Source: an uncultured Bacteroidota bacterium (lineage in GTDB: Bacteria; Bacteroidota; Bacteroidia; Bacteroidales; P3). Taken from it: a stretch of DNA of 47,219 nucleotides. The notes under the pieces were generated by a model. The model saw only the letters and a program-made list of their open reading frames with translations, searched no databases and was not told the DNA's origin. The position numbers and the translations under genes were made by a program. Position 1 is the first letter of the stretch. Each line of letters starts with the position of its first letter. Of this stretch, positions 1 to 8,181 are shown piece after piece. The stretch lies in the NCBI GenBank assembly GCA_902784465.1, contig CACZUZ010000026.1, positions 1 through 47,219 on the forward strand, in the 5' to 3' direction.

Positions 1-9
1 GACTGTCAT

Positions 10-26
10 GGACACTTGGAGTGTCC
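10..26. repeat. Short perfect hairpin at the left edge
   Basis: GGACACT, a three-base loop and AGTGTCC form a perfect 7-bp stem. No T-tract follows, so it is not a clear terminator. It could be the tail of a gene outside the window or a stray palindromic repeat. Confidence 0.35.
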
Positions 27-388
27 GGGGAGTGCTATGCGTATTCTCTTGGAATCAATACAGATAGGAAATGTTCTATAGTTAATTTATAGAGGAAAGA
101 TACAACTTTTTTTCGAATTATATCCTTTTGAGGTAATTTTTTTTAAGACTTTTGCCATTTTGTTTCCCCATCACGCCCCATTAGACCCATTCGCCCCATT
201 AGACCCCCCAAAAAAACTGTCCCGTATCTGAAGAAACTGCCAGTAGGATCCGAAGCTCCTGTGGAGCTTTGGACTTTCGATAGCGCAGCGGAGAACAAAA
301 ACATCATTGCAACCACAAAAAAATTCCCCGCCCATCATATTGACCCTCACCCCATTCCAAAAAATCTCAAAAAATATTCTACCCCTCT
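27..388. other. Gene-free stretch with repeats
   Basis: No convincing coding region is seen here. The stretch holds two direct copies of CGCCCCATTAGACCC at 174-188 and 192-206, a small hairpin AAGCTCC-TGT-GGAGCTT around 253-269, and a reverse-oriented copy of the interspersed element described at 10698, 11990 and 12963. An ECF-type promoter for sigma factor A begins at 389. Confidence 0.5.
270..300 (-). repeat. Interspersed element, short form, copy 1
   Basis: Read on the minus strand this is TTTTGTTCTCCGCT, two bases, then GCTATCGAAAGTCCA. The same two arms occur at 10698-10728 with a two-base middle, and at 11990-12071 and 12963-13044 with a longer middle. This copy is outside any gene, which shows that the element is not just part of the lipoprotein leader it interrupts elsewhere. 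Confidence 0.7.
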
Positions 389-417
389 TGTCAGATTTGC
401 CTCAAAAAATACGTATA
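389..417 (+). promoter_or_regulatory. ECF-type promoter of the sigma A operon
   Basis: TGTCAG (389-394), 17 bases, CGTATA (412-417). This has the same layout as the shared TGTAAG/CGTCTA promoters downstream, including ATTT after the -35 core. It lies about 95 bases ahead of the sigma A start, which suggests control by an ECF factor, possibly sigma A itself. Inferred from motif similarity only. Confidence 0.6.
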
Positions 418-474
418 TATTTTTATAGAGGGGCACGGTTTTGAAACCATGCCCGAAAACTAAACTGGTATGCC

Positions 475-489
475 GTCGGCTTGGCCGAC
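475..489. repeat. Palindromic repeat GTCGGC-n3-GCCGAC, copy 1
   Basis: GTCGGCTTGGCCGAC lies in the 5' leader of the sigma A gene. The same palindrome occurs inside a membrane-protein gene at 15995-16009 and twice at 45997-46046. It would form a strong RNA hairpin between the promoter and the start codon. Confidence 0.65.
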
Positions 490-510
490 AATGATGAACA
501 TAAAGAAGTG

Positions 511-1068
511 ATGACACCCGACACCTCCCGGCACTACGCCTACTGCGCATTCATGCGCCGCCACCGCTCCACGGTGTGGCGTGTCTGCTGGCACTTTGCC
601 CGCCGCGTCCGCGGCAACCGCGACGACCGCAAGGCCCGCGCCGAGGACCTGGCACAGGAAGTCTGGATTGTCCTCTGGCTCAAGTTCGACCAGCTCGACC
701 CCTCCGCCCCAGAGGCACGGCAGCGCCGCTGGCTCGAAAAGCTCACCGAGACCGTCATCCTCGACCTTCACCGCCGCCAGCTCGGCGACCCGCTGTTGGA
801 TGCATCTGAACTGTCCGAATTGTCTGAATTGTCCGACACATCAGACAAAACCCATCTCTCCGACACCCTCTTCGACCTCCTCGCACTCCTCCCGCCCGAC
901 GAACAGCAGCTTATGCAGCTCCGTTTCGAGGGCTACGACGCGCAGGAAATCGCCGACCGCCTCGCCGCCACCTCCGGCCTAACCATCTCCCGCGACGCCG
1001 TCTACCAGCGCATCAGCCGAATCATGAAAAAACTCAGGAATTATGGAAGACAACCACTCACACATTAA
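511..1068 (+). CDS. ECF-type RNA polymerase sigma factor (sigma A)
   Basis: This is a small sigma-70-family protein that would direct RNA polymerase to specific promoters. A region-2-like stretch includes EDLAQEVWIVLW. After a linker, region 4 starts near LPPDEQQLMQLRFEGY and has a helix-turn-helix with DAVYQRISRIMKKLR. The ATG at 511 is preferred over the in-frame TTG at 481, because that TTG lies inside a palindromic repeat. The linker carries in-frame copies of a 9-base unit (Leu-Ser-Glu repeats, about 808-846). The stop codon falls in a CACATT-type repeat. It overlaps the next gene, which is its probable anti-sigma partner. The family is clear; its target promoters are inferred. Confidence 0.85.
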   Translation: MTPDTSRHYAYCAFMRRHRSTVWRVCWHFARRVRGNRDDRKARAEDLAQEVWIVLWLKFDQLDPSAPEARQRRWLEKLTETVILDLHRRQLGDPLLDASELSELSELSDTSDKTHLSDTLFDLLALLPPDEQQLMQLRFEGYDAQEIADRLAATSGLTISRDAVYQRISRIMKKLRNYGRQPLTH

Positions 1069-1315
1069 CGCATTCACACATTCACACATTCAGAATGAGC
1101 TCCGCTTCATGACCGACGGCTTCGCCGACTGGGTCGACCACCGTGAGCGCCGCCGTCAGAGGGCCACGCGCACCCTCATCGGCGCCGCTGCGGTGGTGGC
1201 CGTCATAGCCATTGCGACCTCGCCTGACCCAGACGGACATTATGTCAGCAGCGCCCAAGCACGCACCGCAACCATCAACACCATCGAACAGACAACCCTC
1301 ATCGCCAAACTATGA
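1043..1315 (+). CDS. Small single-pass membrane protein, probable anti-sigma factor A
   Basis: A 90-residue protein with a charged N-terminal half (DWVDHRERRRQRATR) and one membrane segment (LIGAAAVVAVIAIA), followed by a short outer tail. It overlaps the end of sigma A by 26 bases and the next gene by 4 bases, the position where Bacteroidetes usually place an anti-sigma factor. The first codons (HINAFTHSHIQ) come from a CACATTCA-type tandem repeat, so translation may instead begin at the ATG at 1109 (MTDGFADWVDH). It has no recognisable zinc-binding anti-sigma motif. The function is inferred from position and topology. Confidence 0.6.
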   Translation: MEDNHSHINAFTHSHIQNELRFMTDGFADWVDHRERRRQRATRTLIGAAAVVAVIAIATSPDPDGHYVSSAQARTATINTIEQTTLIAKL

Positions 1316-1923
1316 GACACCGCACGCTTATAATCATAATCCTTGCCCTGCTCCTTGTGGGCGGCGCGGCGGCGTGGAAGTTCCTTCCGCACACGTTGAG
1401 CTACGACGAGTGCAGCGACGTCTACCGCCACTTCGCTGACATGCGGCTCCCGGGCGTGCGCGTCACCTACATACAGGACAAGATAATCAACGACACCCTG
1501 CGCCTCCCCGTCACCCTCCTTCAGGCCGAAACCGACGAGGGCTGGGCCGCCATCGACAGCCTCTTCGGCCTCACGGCAGACAGAAACAAACTGCTGAACG
1601 ACAGCACCCTCCCCGACGAGGTGAAACAGACGCTCCTCAACAACGCCCCAAGTTTCACGACACAGCGCTCCCACCGTAAAACGCCCGAAAAAATGATTAA
1701 AGCTGGCAATGACCGCCCCGACGACGTCTCCGTCTACATCCTCCCCGACCTGCGTTGCGTCACCATCTATGAAACAGGCATCGAAAAAGAAGAAGCGCAG
1801 GTAAACAATCAGAACCTTAAGGAACTCAAAGAGCGAAGCCGCACCCAGCAATGGAATGCCACCTACGACGCTGCTTGTAATCACATCGACTCCCTCAATG
1901 CCGCCCGCAACAAGAAACAGTAA
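1312..1923 (+). CDS. Membrane-anchored cassette protein, family of 16242 / 8182 / 8871
   Basis: 203 residues with an N-terminal membrane anchor (LIIIILALLLVGGAAAW) and an extracytoplasmic domain. The start of that domain (YDECSDVYRHFADM) matches the cassette C protein (FDQCSDLYQRYAAV) and more weakly the two cassette B lipoproteins (EIYKQYADR, EIYNRYASR). A shared GW-x2-hydrophobic block follows about 50 residues later. The pattern recalls DUF4252-type lipoproteins that sit beside ECF sigma genes in Bacteroidetes, but that assignment is tentative. It may sense or transmit an envelope signal in the sigma A operon; no function is shown. Confidence 0.7.
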   Translation: MRHRTLIIIILALLLVGGAAAWKFLPHTLSYDECSDVYRHFADMRLPGVRVTYIQDKIINDTLRLPVTLLQAETDEGWAAIDSLFGLTADRNKLLNDSTLPDEVKQTLLNNAPSFTTQRSHRKTPEKMIKAGNDRPDDVSVYILPDLRCVTIYETGIEKEEAQVNNQNLKELKERSRTQQWNATYDAACNHIDSLNAARNKKQ

Positions 1924-1943
1924 ACCTTTAACAATATAAAACA

Positions 1944-4067
1944 ATGAAAAGAAATTATTTATTATTTTTTCTCTTGGTGGCATCGTTTTCCGCGAATGCC
2001 ACCGTACGTTACGTTTCCATGCTGGGAAATGATAACAACAATGGTCTGGCATGGTCAACAGCCAAACGCAATATTGATGGTGCCATGAGCGAAGCCGTAC
2101 AAGGAGATACGGTACTTGTGGCCATCGGGACATACCCAAAATTCTCGGCAAAGAATGGCGTGCATATTTTCGGCGGTTTCCTCGGCACAGAGCAAAGCCT
2201 TGCCGAGCGTCAGGCAATGCACCATGGCTACCTACTGGACAGTTCCTGCACGCGAATTTTCACTGCCTCTCAATCCGAGCAATTCCTTACCTCCTATTAC
2301 TCAAGCATTGACTATGAAGAGTCAGCCACCGTGCCGACAGTAATTGACGGTTTTGTGGTGAAGGTGGATAGTGTCTATAACACTTACGCCATCCTGATTT
2401 TGACGCTGCTTGACGGAAACTATCATCTGTCCAACTGCACTCTTGATGGCGAGTACGCTGAAGTGAGTTCTACTTATGGATGGAGCTATATGGAGAAGGC
2501 CAGGTATGGCTATTGCACAACCGCTTCCGGCAGCGGTTTCCACGTATCGAATTGCACAGTAAAAAATTGTTTCCAGGGATGCCTACTCTCGACGGGTTCC
2601 CGCACAGACAACTGCCTGTTTGAGCACAATGATATACCTATAGAATCACGCCAATTGAGCTCCTACACCCCGTATGGGCTTATCGTCATAGAGGACTGTC
2701 TGATCCAGAACAATCGCCGTGAAGTTGGTCAAGTTAACAGTGGTTATGATATAGGATTGCTCCAACTCTATTCAAATGTGGATGTGAAACGTTGCATCAT
2801 ACGCAACAACGAGGTTGTGATTCAAAATGACAATAATGTTCAAAGCGCAGCCATCATTGCCGCCAGACACCGATGCCGCATAACAGACTGCCTGTTGGCT
2901 AACAACAGCATTAGGGCTTCCAGAACTCGTCCCAACATCATCTACATGCACCAGGGATACAATATCCTTCAAAACAACACCATCGCTGACAATCTGTTGT
3001 GGGATTCGGCCAGCTACGTTCCTTCATGTCTTCTGCGAGCAGATGGTAGCATCAGTCTCTACAACAATCTTTTCTGGGGTAACACTGGATATAGCCAATT
3101 CTTCTATGGATTCAACCCTTCGACAGACAATGTGATGTTCAATGCCATGCAAGACACATTGTTGGGACAAACTGGCAATTTCAGACTTGACCAGGACAGC
3201 ATCGGCCCTCTCTTTATCAATCCTGCCGCCTTCGCTGGAGCACGTTTGGACACTGAAAGTATTCAGCAAGTGCTGACGGCGGACTGGCATCTGTCATCCG
3301 GCTCATCGTGTATCAATGCCGGACATCCCTATCACGTGTCGCTGCCTTGTCAGTCAACTACCGATTTGGATGGACTTAACCGCGTTTCCGGTGGTCATAT
3401 TGATATTGGGTGCTATGAATATCCCGAAGCCGATGCCGAACAGATTATCGTCTGGGAGCAGCCACTCGAAGAATACCGTAGTGCAGGACAATTGGCACTT
3501 ACTGCTACAGCAACAAGTGGATTGCCTGTTTCCTATGCTTCTTCAAACTCCAACGTTGCCACAGTTAGCGGGGATACCCTGCTGTTAGTCGCCTCGGGTC
3601 ACTGCACAATTACCGCCATTCAAAACGGAGACAGCATTTGGTTGCCGGCACCCAGCATCAGTAGGATATTGACGGTTTATGGAGACACAGTAACGATTCA
3701 TGATACCGTATGGACAAACGACACACTAATCGTTTATGACACGGTGACAGTTCAGATATTCGACACCATCCCCGTATATGACACTGTTATGGTATTTGAC
3801 ACTGTTACCGTCTACGACACCGTGCAAGTGTCTATTGAGAATGTTGATATTACTTCTCTTCCTTGGACTATAAACGTGGAAGATGAATACGTCTCTGTGT
3901 GTGGTGCCGAAGGAGAAATTATCCGTGTATTCGATGAATTGGGGCGGCAGTTGCATATCCAGACAGCTACATCTACAGCCGTCCGCTTCCGTATGCCGTC
4001 ATCAGGTGTCTATCTAATCAAAGTCGGCGACCGTCCGGCGCGAAAAGTTGTAGTAATGAAATTGTAA
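1944..4067 (+). CDS. T9SS-secreted right-handed beta-helix surface protein
   Basis: 707 residues. A signal peptide (LLFFLLVASFSANA) is followed by a DUF1565-like start (YVSMLGNDNNNGLAWSTAKR) and a long parallel beta-helix region with recurring N-C/NNT turns. An Ig-like stretch lies at about 490-575. Residues about 582-632 are a linker of repeated Y/F/H-DTV units. The protein ends in a type IX sorting domain (GVYLIKVGDRPARKVVVMKL). It is likely exported across the outer membrane and held at the surface, as an adhesin or polysaccharide-binding protein. It is 21 bases after the cassette protein, hence probably the last large product of the sigma A operon. No catalytic motif was identified. Confidence 0.8.
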   Translation: MKRNYLLFFLLVASFSANATVRYVSMLGNDNNNGLAWSTAKRNIDGAMSEAVQGDTVLVAIGTYPKFSAKNGVHIFGGFLGTEQSLAERQAMHHGYLLDSSCTRIFTASQSEQFLTSYYSSIDYEESATVPTVIDGFVVKVDSVYNTYAILILTLLDGNYHLSNCTLDGEYAEVSSTYGWSYMEKARYGYCTTASGSGFHVSNCTVKNCFQGCLLSTGSRTDNCLFEHNDIPIESRQLSSYTPYGLIVIEDCLIQNNRREVGQVNSGYDIGLLQLYSNVDVKRCIIRNNEVVIQNDNNVQSAAIIAARHRCRITDCLLANNSIRASRTRPNIIYMHQGYNILQNNTIADNLLWDSASYVPSCLLRADGSISLYNNLFWGNTGYSQFFYGFNPSTDNVMFNAMQDTLLGQTGNFRLDQDSIGPLFINPAAFAGARLDTESIQQVLTADWHLSSGSSCINAGHPYHVSLPCQSTTDLDGLNRVSGGHIDIGCYEYPEADAEQIIVWEQPLEEYRSAGQLALTATATSGLPVSYASSNSNVATVSGDTLLLVASGHCTITAIQNGDSIWLPAPSISRILTVYGDTVTIHDTVWTNDTLIVYDTVTVQIFDTIPVYDTVMVFDTVTVYDTVQVSIENVDITSLPWTINVEDEYVSVCGAEGEIIRVFDELGRQLHIQTATSTAVRFRMPSSGVYLIKVGDRPARKVVVMKL

Positions 4068-4088
4068 ACCATCAAATACATAATCAAT

Positions 4089-4334
4089 ATGAAACATCAC
4101 ATCATCAAATCCCTCGCCGTCCTCGCCTTGGGCACAATGTTGCTGACCACCACAGCATGTGCCCAAAGCAGCGACGATGGTACAAGCTCCAGTGGAGCGC
4201 GTAGAGGGGACTTGTTCGAAGCAACATCAGTCCTCCGTCTCTCGCGCGAGAAATGCAAGTCCATACAGCAAGGGCATTATGTAATGGAGCACTGGAAGAA
4301 ATTCGTGTCGGACAAGGACACCAACCTGCTTTGA
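4089..4334 (+). pseudogene. Truncated copy of the TlpA-like lipoprotein gene
   Basis: The 81-residue product has the shared leader (MKHHIIKSLAVLALG) and a lipobox-like TTTAC, then ends abruptly after KFVSDKDTNL. Bases 4230-4329 are identical to 10811-10910 in the frameshifted thioredoxin-family gene, and homology stops exactly there. This is a recombination-derived 5' fragment lacking the thioredoxin domain. It could still be translated and lipidated as a small lipoprotein, but it has lost the functional part of the family. Confidence 0.75.
4230..4329 (+). repeat. 100-bp direct repeat, copy 1
   Basis: By eye it is identical over 100 bases to 10811-10910. The identity runs across coding sequence and ends at the last base before both genes diverge. 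This points to recent duplication or gene conversion between the two lipoprotein genes. Confidence 0.85.
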
Positions 4335-4493
4335 TATAAGGCTCGTAGCTTGGTTCCGACCAATTCGTTCAAAGTAAATGTTGTTATCTCGCATTCACCG
4401 TCGAACCAGGCAGCCGAGCGACGGCACGGAAGAAAAAAGTTTTCTGGTATACATGCGAGCAAATCGTTAAATAATATTAAAGCGAGCAACATC

Positions 4494-4522
4494 TGTAAGA
4501 TTTTACCCTCCTTGTGCGTCTA
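4494..4522 (+). promoter_or_regulatory. Shared ECF-type promoter, copy 1 (protease operon)
   Basis: TGTAAG (4494-4499) plus ATTT, a 17-base gap to CGTCTA (4517-4522), then TTATAGTAGAAC. It is nearly identical to the copies at 9631 and 12611, and the A-rich upstream sequence is shared with 9570-9630. It drives the 4588/5112 lipoprotein-protease pair. The best match among sigma-gene promoters is sigma B (also GCGTCTA). Confidence 0.75.
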
Positions 4523-4587
4523 TTATAGTAGAACAACATGAGTATAAGGATAACAACTAAAAAAAACAGTTCATAAATAAAAAAAAG

Positions 4588-5115
4588 ATGAAAAAAACGT
4601 TCAGACTTTTAGCAATGCTGATGATTGTATCGGCTCTCACTTTCTCGTTTTCCTCATGTGAGGATGACCCTGTCGAACCCACTAATAACGAACAACAAGG
4701 TGGCGGATCGCAAGGCGGCGAAGAACCAGACGATGAGGACAATATTTTCGCCAACACCTCGTGGATTAGTTCTTTACAGAACAGCACCGTCTATCAAGGC
4801 ATCAATATGAACATCAGCTACGACGCCTCGCTCGACTTCAACGATGCCACAAGCGGCGAGATTTACATGATAGTTAGTGCGGAGGTTACCGCCTACCCCG
4901 CTGCTAACCAAACCATCGACCAGTCGTGGAACTTCAACTATACCGTCAAGGGCAACAAAATCTTACTCACCTTGATTGAGGACGGTGAGACATCCTCGGA
5001 ACCAGAAGAACTTATCTACAATCCTGAAGACCAGACAATATCCTGGGATCAGAACGATGAGGATTACAGCCAGATGTTCGGAACCGACATTATGATTTTC
5101 ACCAAAGTACAATGA
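4588..5115 (+). CDS. Lipoprotein coupled to the C10 protease
   Basis: 175 residues. A signal peptide with lipobox (FSFSSC) is followed by an acidic, Gly-rich spacer and a compact beta-rich domain starting at NTSWI. The domain layout (NTSWI, strands with TG-type turns, GNKILLT) resembles the lipoprotein at 10215, and both may be small lipocalin-like barrels. Its stop overlaps the start of the protease gene by 4 bases (ATGA), so the two are translationally coupled. In other bacteria C10 proteases are often encoded beside a dedicated inhibitor, so an inhibitor role is plausible but not shown. It is the first gene after the shared ECF-type promoter. Confidence 0.8.
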   Translation: MKKTFRLLAMLMIVSALTFSFSSCEDDPVEPTNNEQQGGGSQGGEEPDDEDNIFANTSWISSLQNSTVYQGINMNISYDASLDFNDATSGEIYMIVSAEVTAYPAANQTIDQSWNFNYTVKGNKILLTLIEDGETSSEPEELIYNPEDQTISWDQNDEDYSQMFGTDIMIFTKVQ

Positions 5116-7106
5116 AAAAGATAATCTTCGCTCTTTCTATTCTCGCTGCCACAACCCTTTGCGCCGAGCCGGTATTACCGAAGCGTGCCGCCAAAGTGGC
5201 TACCAACTTCATGACCTCAAAAATCAATAGCAAAGCTCCTATAGAGCTGACGCTGCACAGCGCCAACTGGTATTACGCCGGCATATACCTCTTCGAAAAC
5301 CCAGAAGGTGGCTGGGTGCTTGTCGCCAACGAGGATTGCGTCAAGCCTATTCTCGGCTACTCGACATCAGGCAGGCTCGACCCCACCAATATGCCGCCGG
5401 CTCTCAAGCAATGGCTTGCAGGCTATGAAGAGCAGATTTCGGCAATCTGGAGAGCCCGCCACCTTAAAAGGAATATTACCGTATATCCGGAAGATGCGAA
5501 AGAATGGCAGCAACTGGAGGATGGCATCATCGTCGACGGCACCAAAGACGGCAACAGGGTGGATCCTCTCATCACTTCGCACTGGGACCAGGGCTACCCC
5601 TACAATCAGATGTGCCCCAGGGGAACCGTCACAGGATGCGCAGCCACAGCAATGGCCATGTATTTGAAGTTCTGGAACTACCCTGCATTCGGTCGCGGGA
5701 GCTACAGCTACAATTCTCCGCGTACAGGTACCACCGAGAGCGCCGACTTCGGCCACACCATCTACGACTGGGCCAACATGCCCGACAGCACGTCACAATA
5801 CGACACCCAAGAAGAAATCGACGCCATCGCCACACTGATGTACCATTGCGGAGTGAGCTTGGCGATGGACTATGGAACAGCGGCATCGGGCGGCAGCTCC
5901 GCCCTCGGCATCGTCGGACAGTCGGGCTTTTCAAGCATAGACAATGCCCTGAAAGACTACTTCTGCTTCAGTCCCGACATGACTGCCTGCTTCAAAGACT
6001 ATGGCTACACCAACGACAGCTGGCGCGCAATGCTTGTTGCCGAGTTGGATGAAGGACGCCCCATCATATACGGTGGCTCTGCCAGACAGGGCGGACACGG
6101 CTTCATCTGCGACGGATACGACGAGAGGCAGTATATGCACTTCAACTTCGGCTGGAGCGGCACAGGCGACGGCTACTATCCCGTTGACTCCATCAGCCCT
6201 GGCGTGGGCGGCGTGGGCGGCAACGTAACCTACACATTCAATTTGCAGAACGCCTGTCTCATAGGTGCCATCCCCGACTATGCACTTCGCGTCAGCGACA
6301 CTATATGGAACTATTTTGCCGAGGGAGGGAGCGACTCGTTGCTGGTTGGCATCAACGAGATGAGCAATGCCCTTCTCGAAATAAGCACCACTGCCGACTG
6401 GCTTAATGTCGAATACGGCGAGATAAACCGTGCAGGATGGGTACGATTCAATGTGGCACCCATGACCGACGGCGAAGAACGGGTGGCCTACATAGTCTTC
6501 ACGCAAGGCAACGAAAGCGTCCGCGTTAAGGTGGTGCAGGTAAACTATACCGATGAGGAGATGTGTAGTCTCACCGTTGTTATGGAGAACAGCAGCACTC
6601 ACTATGATGGCTGGATGGAAGGGGCATTCCTGACACTGGAATCTGAAGGCGGTTTTATCTTTGGCACCGCACGCCTCGAATCCGTCAACCGCGACTCGGT
6701 GGTGATTCGAGTGGCTCCGCAGAATGTCCACTGCATATGGCATAGCGGCGGCGGCTCCGACCGATATGTAAACTATTGGGTTCGCAACCAATACGGCGAA
6801 GACTTCATTTCTGTCGTCAACGCCTACCGCAATGGTGGCACCAATATCATCCCATGGTCATGCGCTCATGTCGCCATCAACGAAGTTGCCCAGCAAAAGA
6901 ATGAAATCTATCCCAACCCCGCCCACAACGTGATTAATATCAGCACAAACGGTCTACAGAAAGTTGAGATTATCGATCTTAGCGGTCGCAAGATAACCGA
7001 GAGTCATAGCAGAAGTGTCGACATTTCGCAGCATCCTAACGGTCACTACTTTGCTCGGATAATCACAGTGAACGGCACTTTTGTGAGACGCTTTATAAAA
7101 CGCTGA
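5112..7106 (+). CDS. C10 family (streptopain-type) cysteine protease, T9SS-secreted
   Basis: 664 residues. After the signal peptide comes a propeptide region, then the papain-like C10 domain. The likely catalytic Cys176 is in TVTGCAATAMAMYLKFW, His329 is in QGGHGFICDGYD, and Trp348 is in HFNFGWSGTGDGYY. A BACON-like all-beta domain follows at about 400-480, then further beta-rich sequence, and the end is a type IX sorting domain (YPNPAHNVINIS ... GHYFARI). It is likely a secreted or surface-bound endopeptidase like interpain A of Prevotella. The preceding lipoprotein overlaps its start. Both catalytic residues are present and the length is normal for a multidomain T9SS protease. Confidence 0.92.
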   Translation: MKKIIFALSILAATTLCAEPVLPKRAAKVATNFMTSKINSKAPIELTLHSANWYYAGIYLFENPEGGWVLVANEDCVKPILGYSTSGRLDPTNMPPALKQWLAGYEEQISAIWRARHLKRNITVYPEDAKEWQQLEDGIIVDGTKDGNRVDPLITSHWDQGYPYNQMCPRGTVTGCAATAMAMYLKFWNYPAFGRGSYSYNSPRTGTTESADFGHTIYDWANMPDSTSQYDTQEEIDAIATLMYHCGVSLAMDYGTAASGGSSALGIVGQSGFSSIDNALKDYFCFSPDMTACFKDYGYTNDSWRAMLVAELDEGRPIIYGGSARQGGHGFICDGYDERQYMHFNFGWSGTGDGYYPVDSISPGVGGVGGNVTYTFNLQNACLIGAIPDYALRVSDTIWNYFAEGGSDSLLVGINEMSNALLEISTTADWLNVEYGEINRAGWVRFNVAPMTDGEERVAYIVFTQGNESVRVKVVQVNYTDEEMCSLTVVMENSSTHYDGWMEGAFLTLESEGGFIFGTARLESVNRDSVVIRVAPQNVHCIWHSGGGSDRYVNYWVRNQYGEDFISVVNAYRNGGTNIIPWSCAHVAINEVAQQKNEIYPNPAHNVINISTNGLQKVEIIDLSGRKITESHSRSVDISQHPNGHYFARIITVNGTFVRRFIKR

Positions 7107-7140
7107 TAAACCTATAGATGCGCGTATAGAACTTTTAATA

Positions 7141-7180
7141 CCCCACACAACGTCTTTCGGCTTGTGTGGGGTTTATAGTA
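7141..7180 (+). terminator. Rho-independent-like terminator after the protease gene
   Basis: CCCCACACAA, an 11-base loop and TTGTGTGGGG form a perfect 10-bp stem at 7141-7171. It sits 35 bases after the protease stop codon. The T-tract is weak (TTTATAG), but the stem strength and position support a terminator that separates this operon from cassette B. Confidence 0.75.
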
Positions 7181-7210
7181 TAAAAAAAACTCAAAAACTT
7201 CACTCCTGAT

Positions 7211-7238
7211 GTTGTGATTTGACTTTTCACTGCGTCTA
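7211..7238 (+). promoter_or_regulatory. ECF-type promoter of the sigma B operon
   Basis: GTTGTG (7211-7216) plus ATTT, a 16-base gap to CGTCTA (7233-7238), then ATAGAAC downstream. The -10 block GCGTCTA and the downstream AGAAC are the same as in the shared promoters at 4494, 9631 and 12611. This suggests that sigma B drives both its own operon and those genes. Confidence 0.65.
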
Positions 7239-7280
7239 ATATGTCGAAATAGAACAAAATGACAGCCGTTTAGAGACAAC

Positions 7281-7754
7281 ATGGAATTGGACGAAAAGAG
7301 ATTCAAGGAACTTGTACACCGACAACGGGATTTGATTTGGCGGGTGTGCAGCAGCCACAGGCTCGGTGCGGCGTGGACGACGGAGGACGCTTTCCACGAG
7401 GTGCTGTGCGACCTATGGCGGGGCTTCGGGACTTTCGACCGGCGCAGCAACGAGAGCACCTGGGTGTACCGTATAGCAACCAACACGATGAACTCGCTGG
7501 CACGGAAGATGGGAAATCAGCCGACGGCACCGCCGCCAGTGGGGCACGACCCCGGCTACCGCGACGATGACTACCGCGACCTGGTGGAACTAATCGAGGC
7601 AACGCCGGAACCCGACCGCACCATCATCAAGGCTCACGCTCAAGGCTACGGCTACAAGGAGATTGCCGAGATTACGGGGCTAAGCATCGCGGCAGTGAGC
7701 ATGCGATTGACCCGCACCCTGCGGAAATTACGAAAGATGTATGGTGAATCGTGA
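7281..7754 (+). CDS. ECF-type RNA polymerase sigma factor (sigma B)
   Basis: 157 residues, a typical ECF length. Region 2 holds EDAFHEVLCDLWRGF and STWVYRIATNTMNSLARK. Region 4 (about 105-155) holds EIAEITGLSIAAVSMRLTR and a basic end LRKLRK. The ATG at 7281 follows an ECF-type promoter by about 40 bases. The stop codon falls in a run of GTGAATTG-like repeats before the next gene. It is paralogous in plan to sigma A and sigma C. Its promoter matches the shared set best, so it is the best candidate regulator of the protease operon, but that is inference. Confidence 0.9.
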   Translation: MELDEKRFKELVHRQRDLIWRVCSSHRLGAAWTTEDAFHEVLCDLWRGFGTFDRRSNESTWVYRIATNTMNSLARKMGNQPTAPPPVGHDPGYRDDDYRDLVELIEATPEPDRTIIKAHAQGYGYKEIAEITGLSIAAVSMRLTRTLRKLRKMYGES

Positions 7755-7790
7755 TTGGTGAATTGTGAATTGACAATACAAAACCAACAG
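7740..7790. repeat. GTGAATTG-type short tandem repeats
   Basis: The gap between sigma B and its partner is made of degenerate GTGAATyG units, and one of them contains the sigma B stop codon. Similar runs occur at 8130-8165 and 15563-15610, always at gene ends in the sigma cassettes. Confidence 0.6.
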
Positions 7791-7795
7791 TTAAT

Positions 7796-8149
7796 ATGAG
7801 AGATTTTGACAAGCAACTGGAACGATACGGCGACGAGCTGAAAAGCGCCCGCTGCCCTTACAGCGATGCGGAACTGGACAGGGAAATCCGCAGCGTGGTG
7901 TGGAACGAAAATATTATCCCGAGCGAACTACAGGCAAGACGAACGCATACCAAATGGCTCTGGCCCTCTGTGGCCGCTGCCGCTTGCCTCGCAGCGATAC
8001 TGATACCACTGAATATGCCCGTCCGGGCCAATGGCAGCATCGCCTCGGTGGACGTCGACGGCGAGCACCTCTACTTCGCTTGTAACAACGGCTGTTCGCC
8101 CGAAGGCACCTTGGAAACATTTAAAACCATGTTGGTGAATGGTGAATAG
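7796..8149 (+). CDS. Single-pass membrane protein, probable anti-sigma factor B
   Basis: 117 residues. A soluble N-terminal part (about 1-50, charged, helical) is followed by one membrane segment (WPSVAAAACLAAILIPLNM) and a roughly 40-residue outer part with two cysteines (FACNNGCSP). It directly follows sigma B. An N-in, single-pass protein after an ECF gene is the usual Bacteroidetes anti-sigma arrangement, although no known anti-sigma domain is recognisable. Its last codons lie in the GTGAAT-type repeat and its stop overlaps an alternative upstream start of the next gene. Confidence 0.6.
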   Translation: MRDFDKQLERYGDELKSARCPYSDAELDREIRSVVWNENIIPSELQARRTHTKWLWPSVAAAACLAAILIPLNMPVRANGSIASVDVDGEHLYFACNNGCSPEGTLETFKTMLVNGE

Positions 8150-8181
8150 TGATTAGTGAATTGACAAAAGAAACTGCTGAT

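Noticed and set aside
1240-2217. Long minus-strand open frame opposite cassette A
   Set aside because: It runs antisense to two well-supported genes, has no known domain and a composition typical of reverse reading of GC-rich codons.
5367-5756. Minus-strand frames inside the protease gene (also 5931-6791)
   Set aside because: They are shadows of the C10 protease, whose catalytic residues are all on the plus strand.
8149-8181. GTG start for the lipoprotein at 8182
   Set aside because: The extension is encoded by a short tandem repeat and would move the signal peptide away from the N-terminus.
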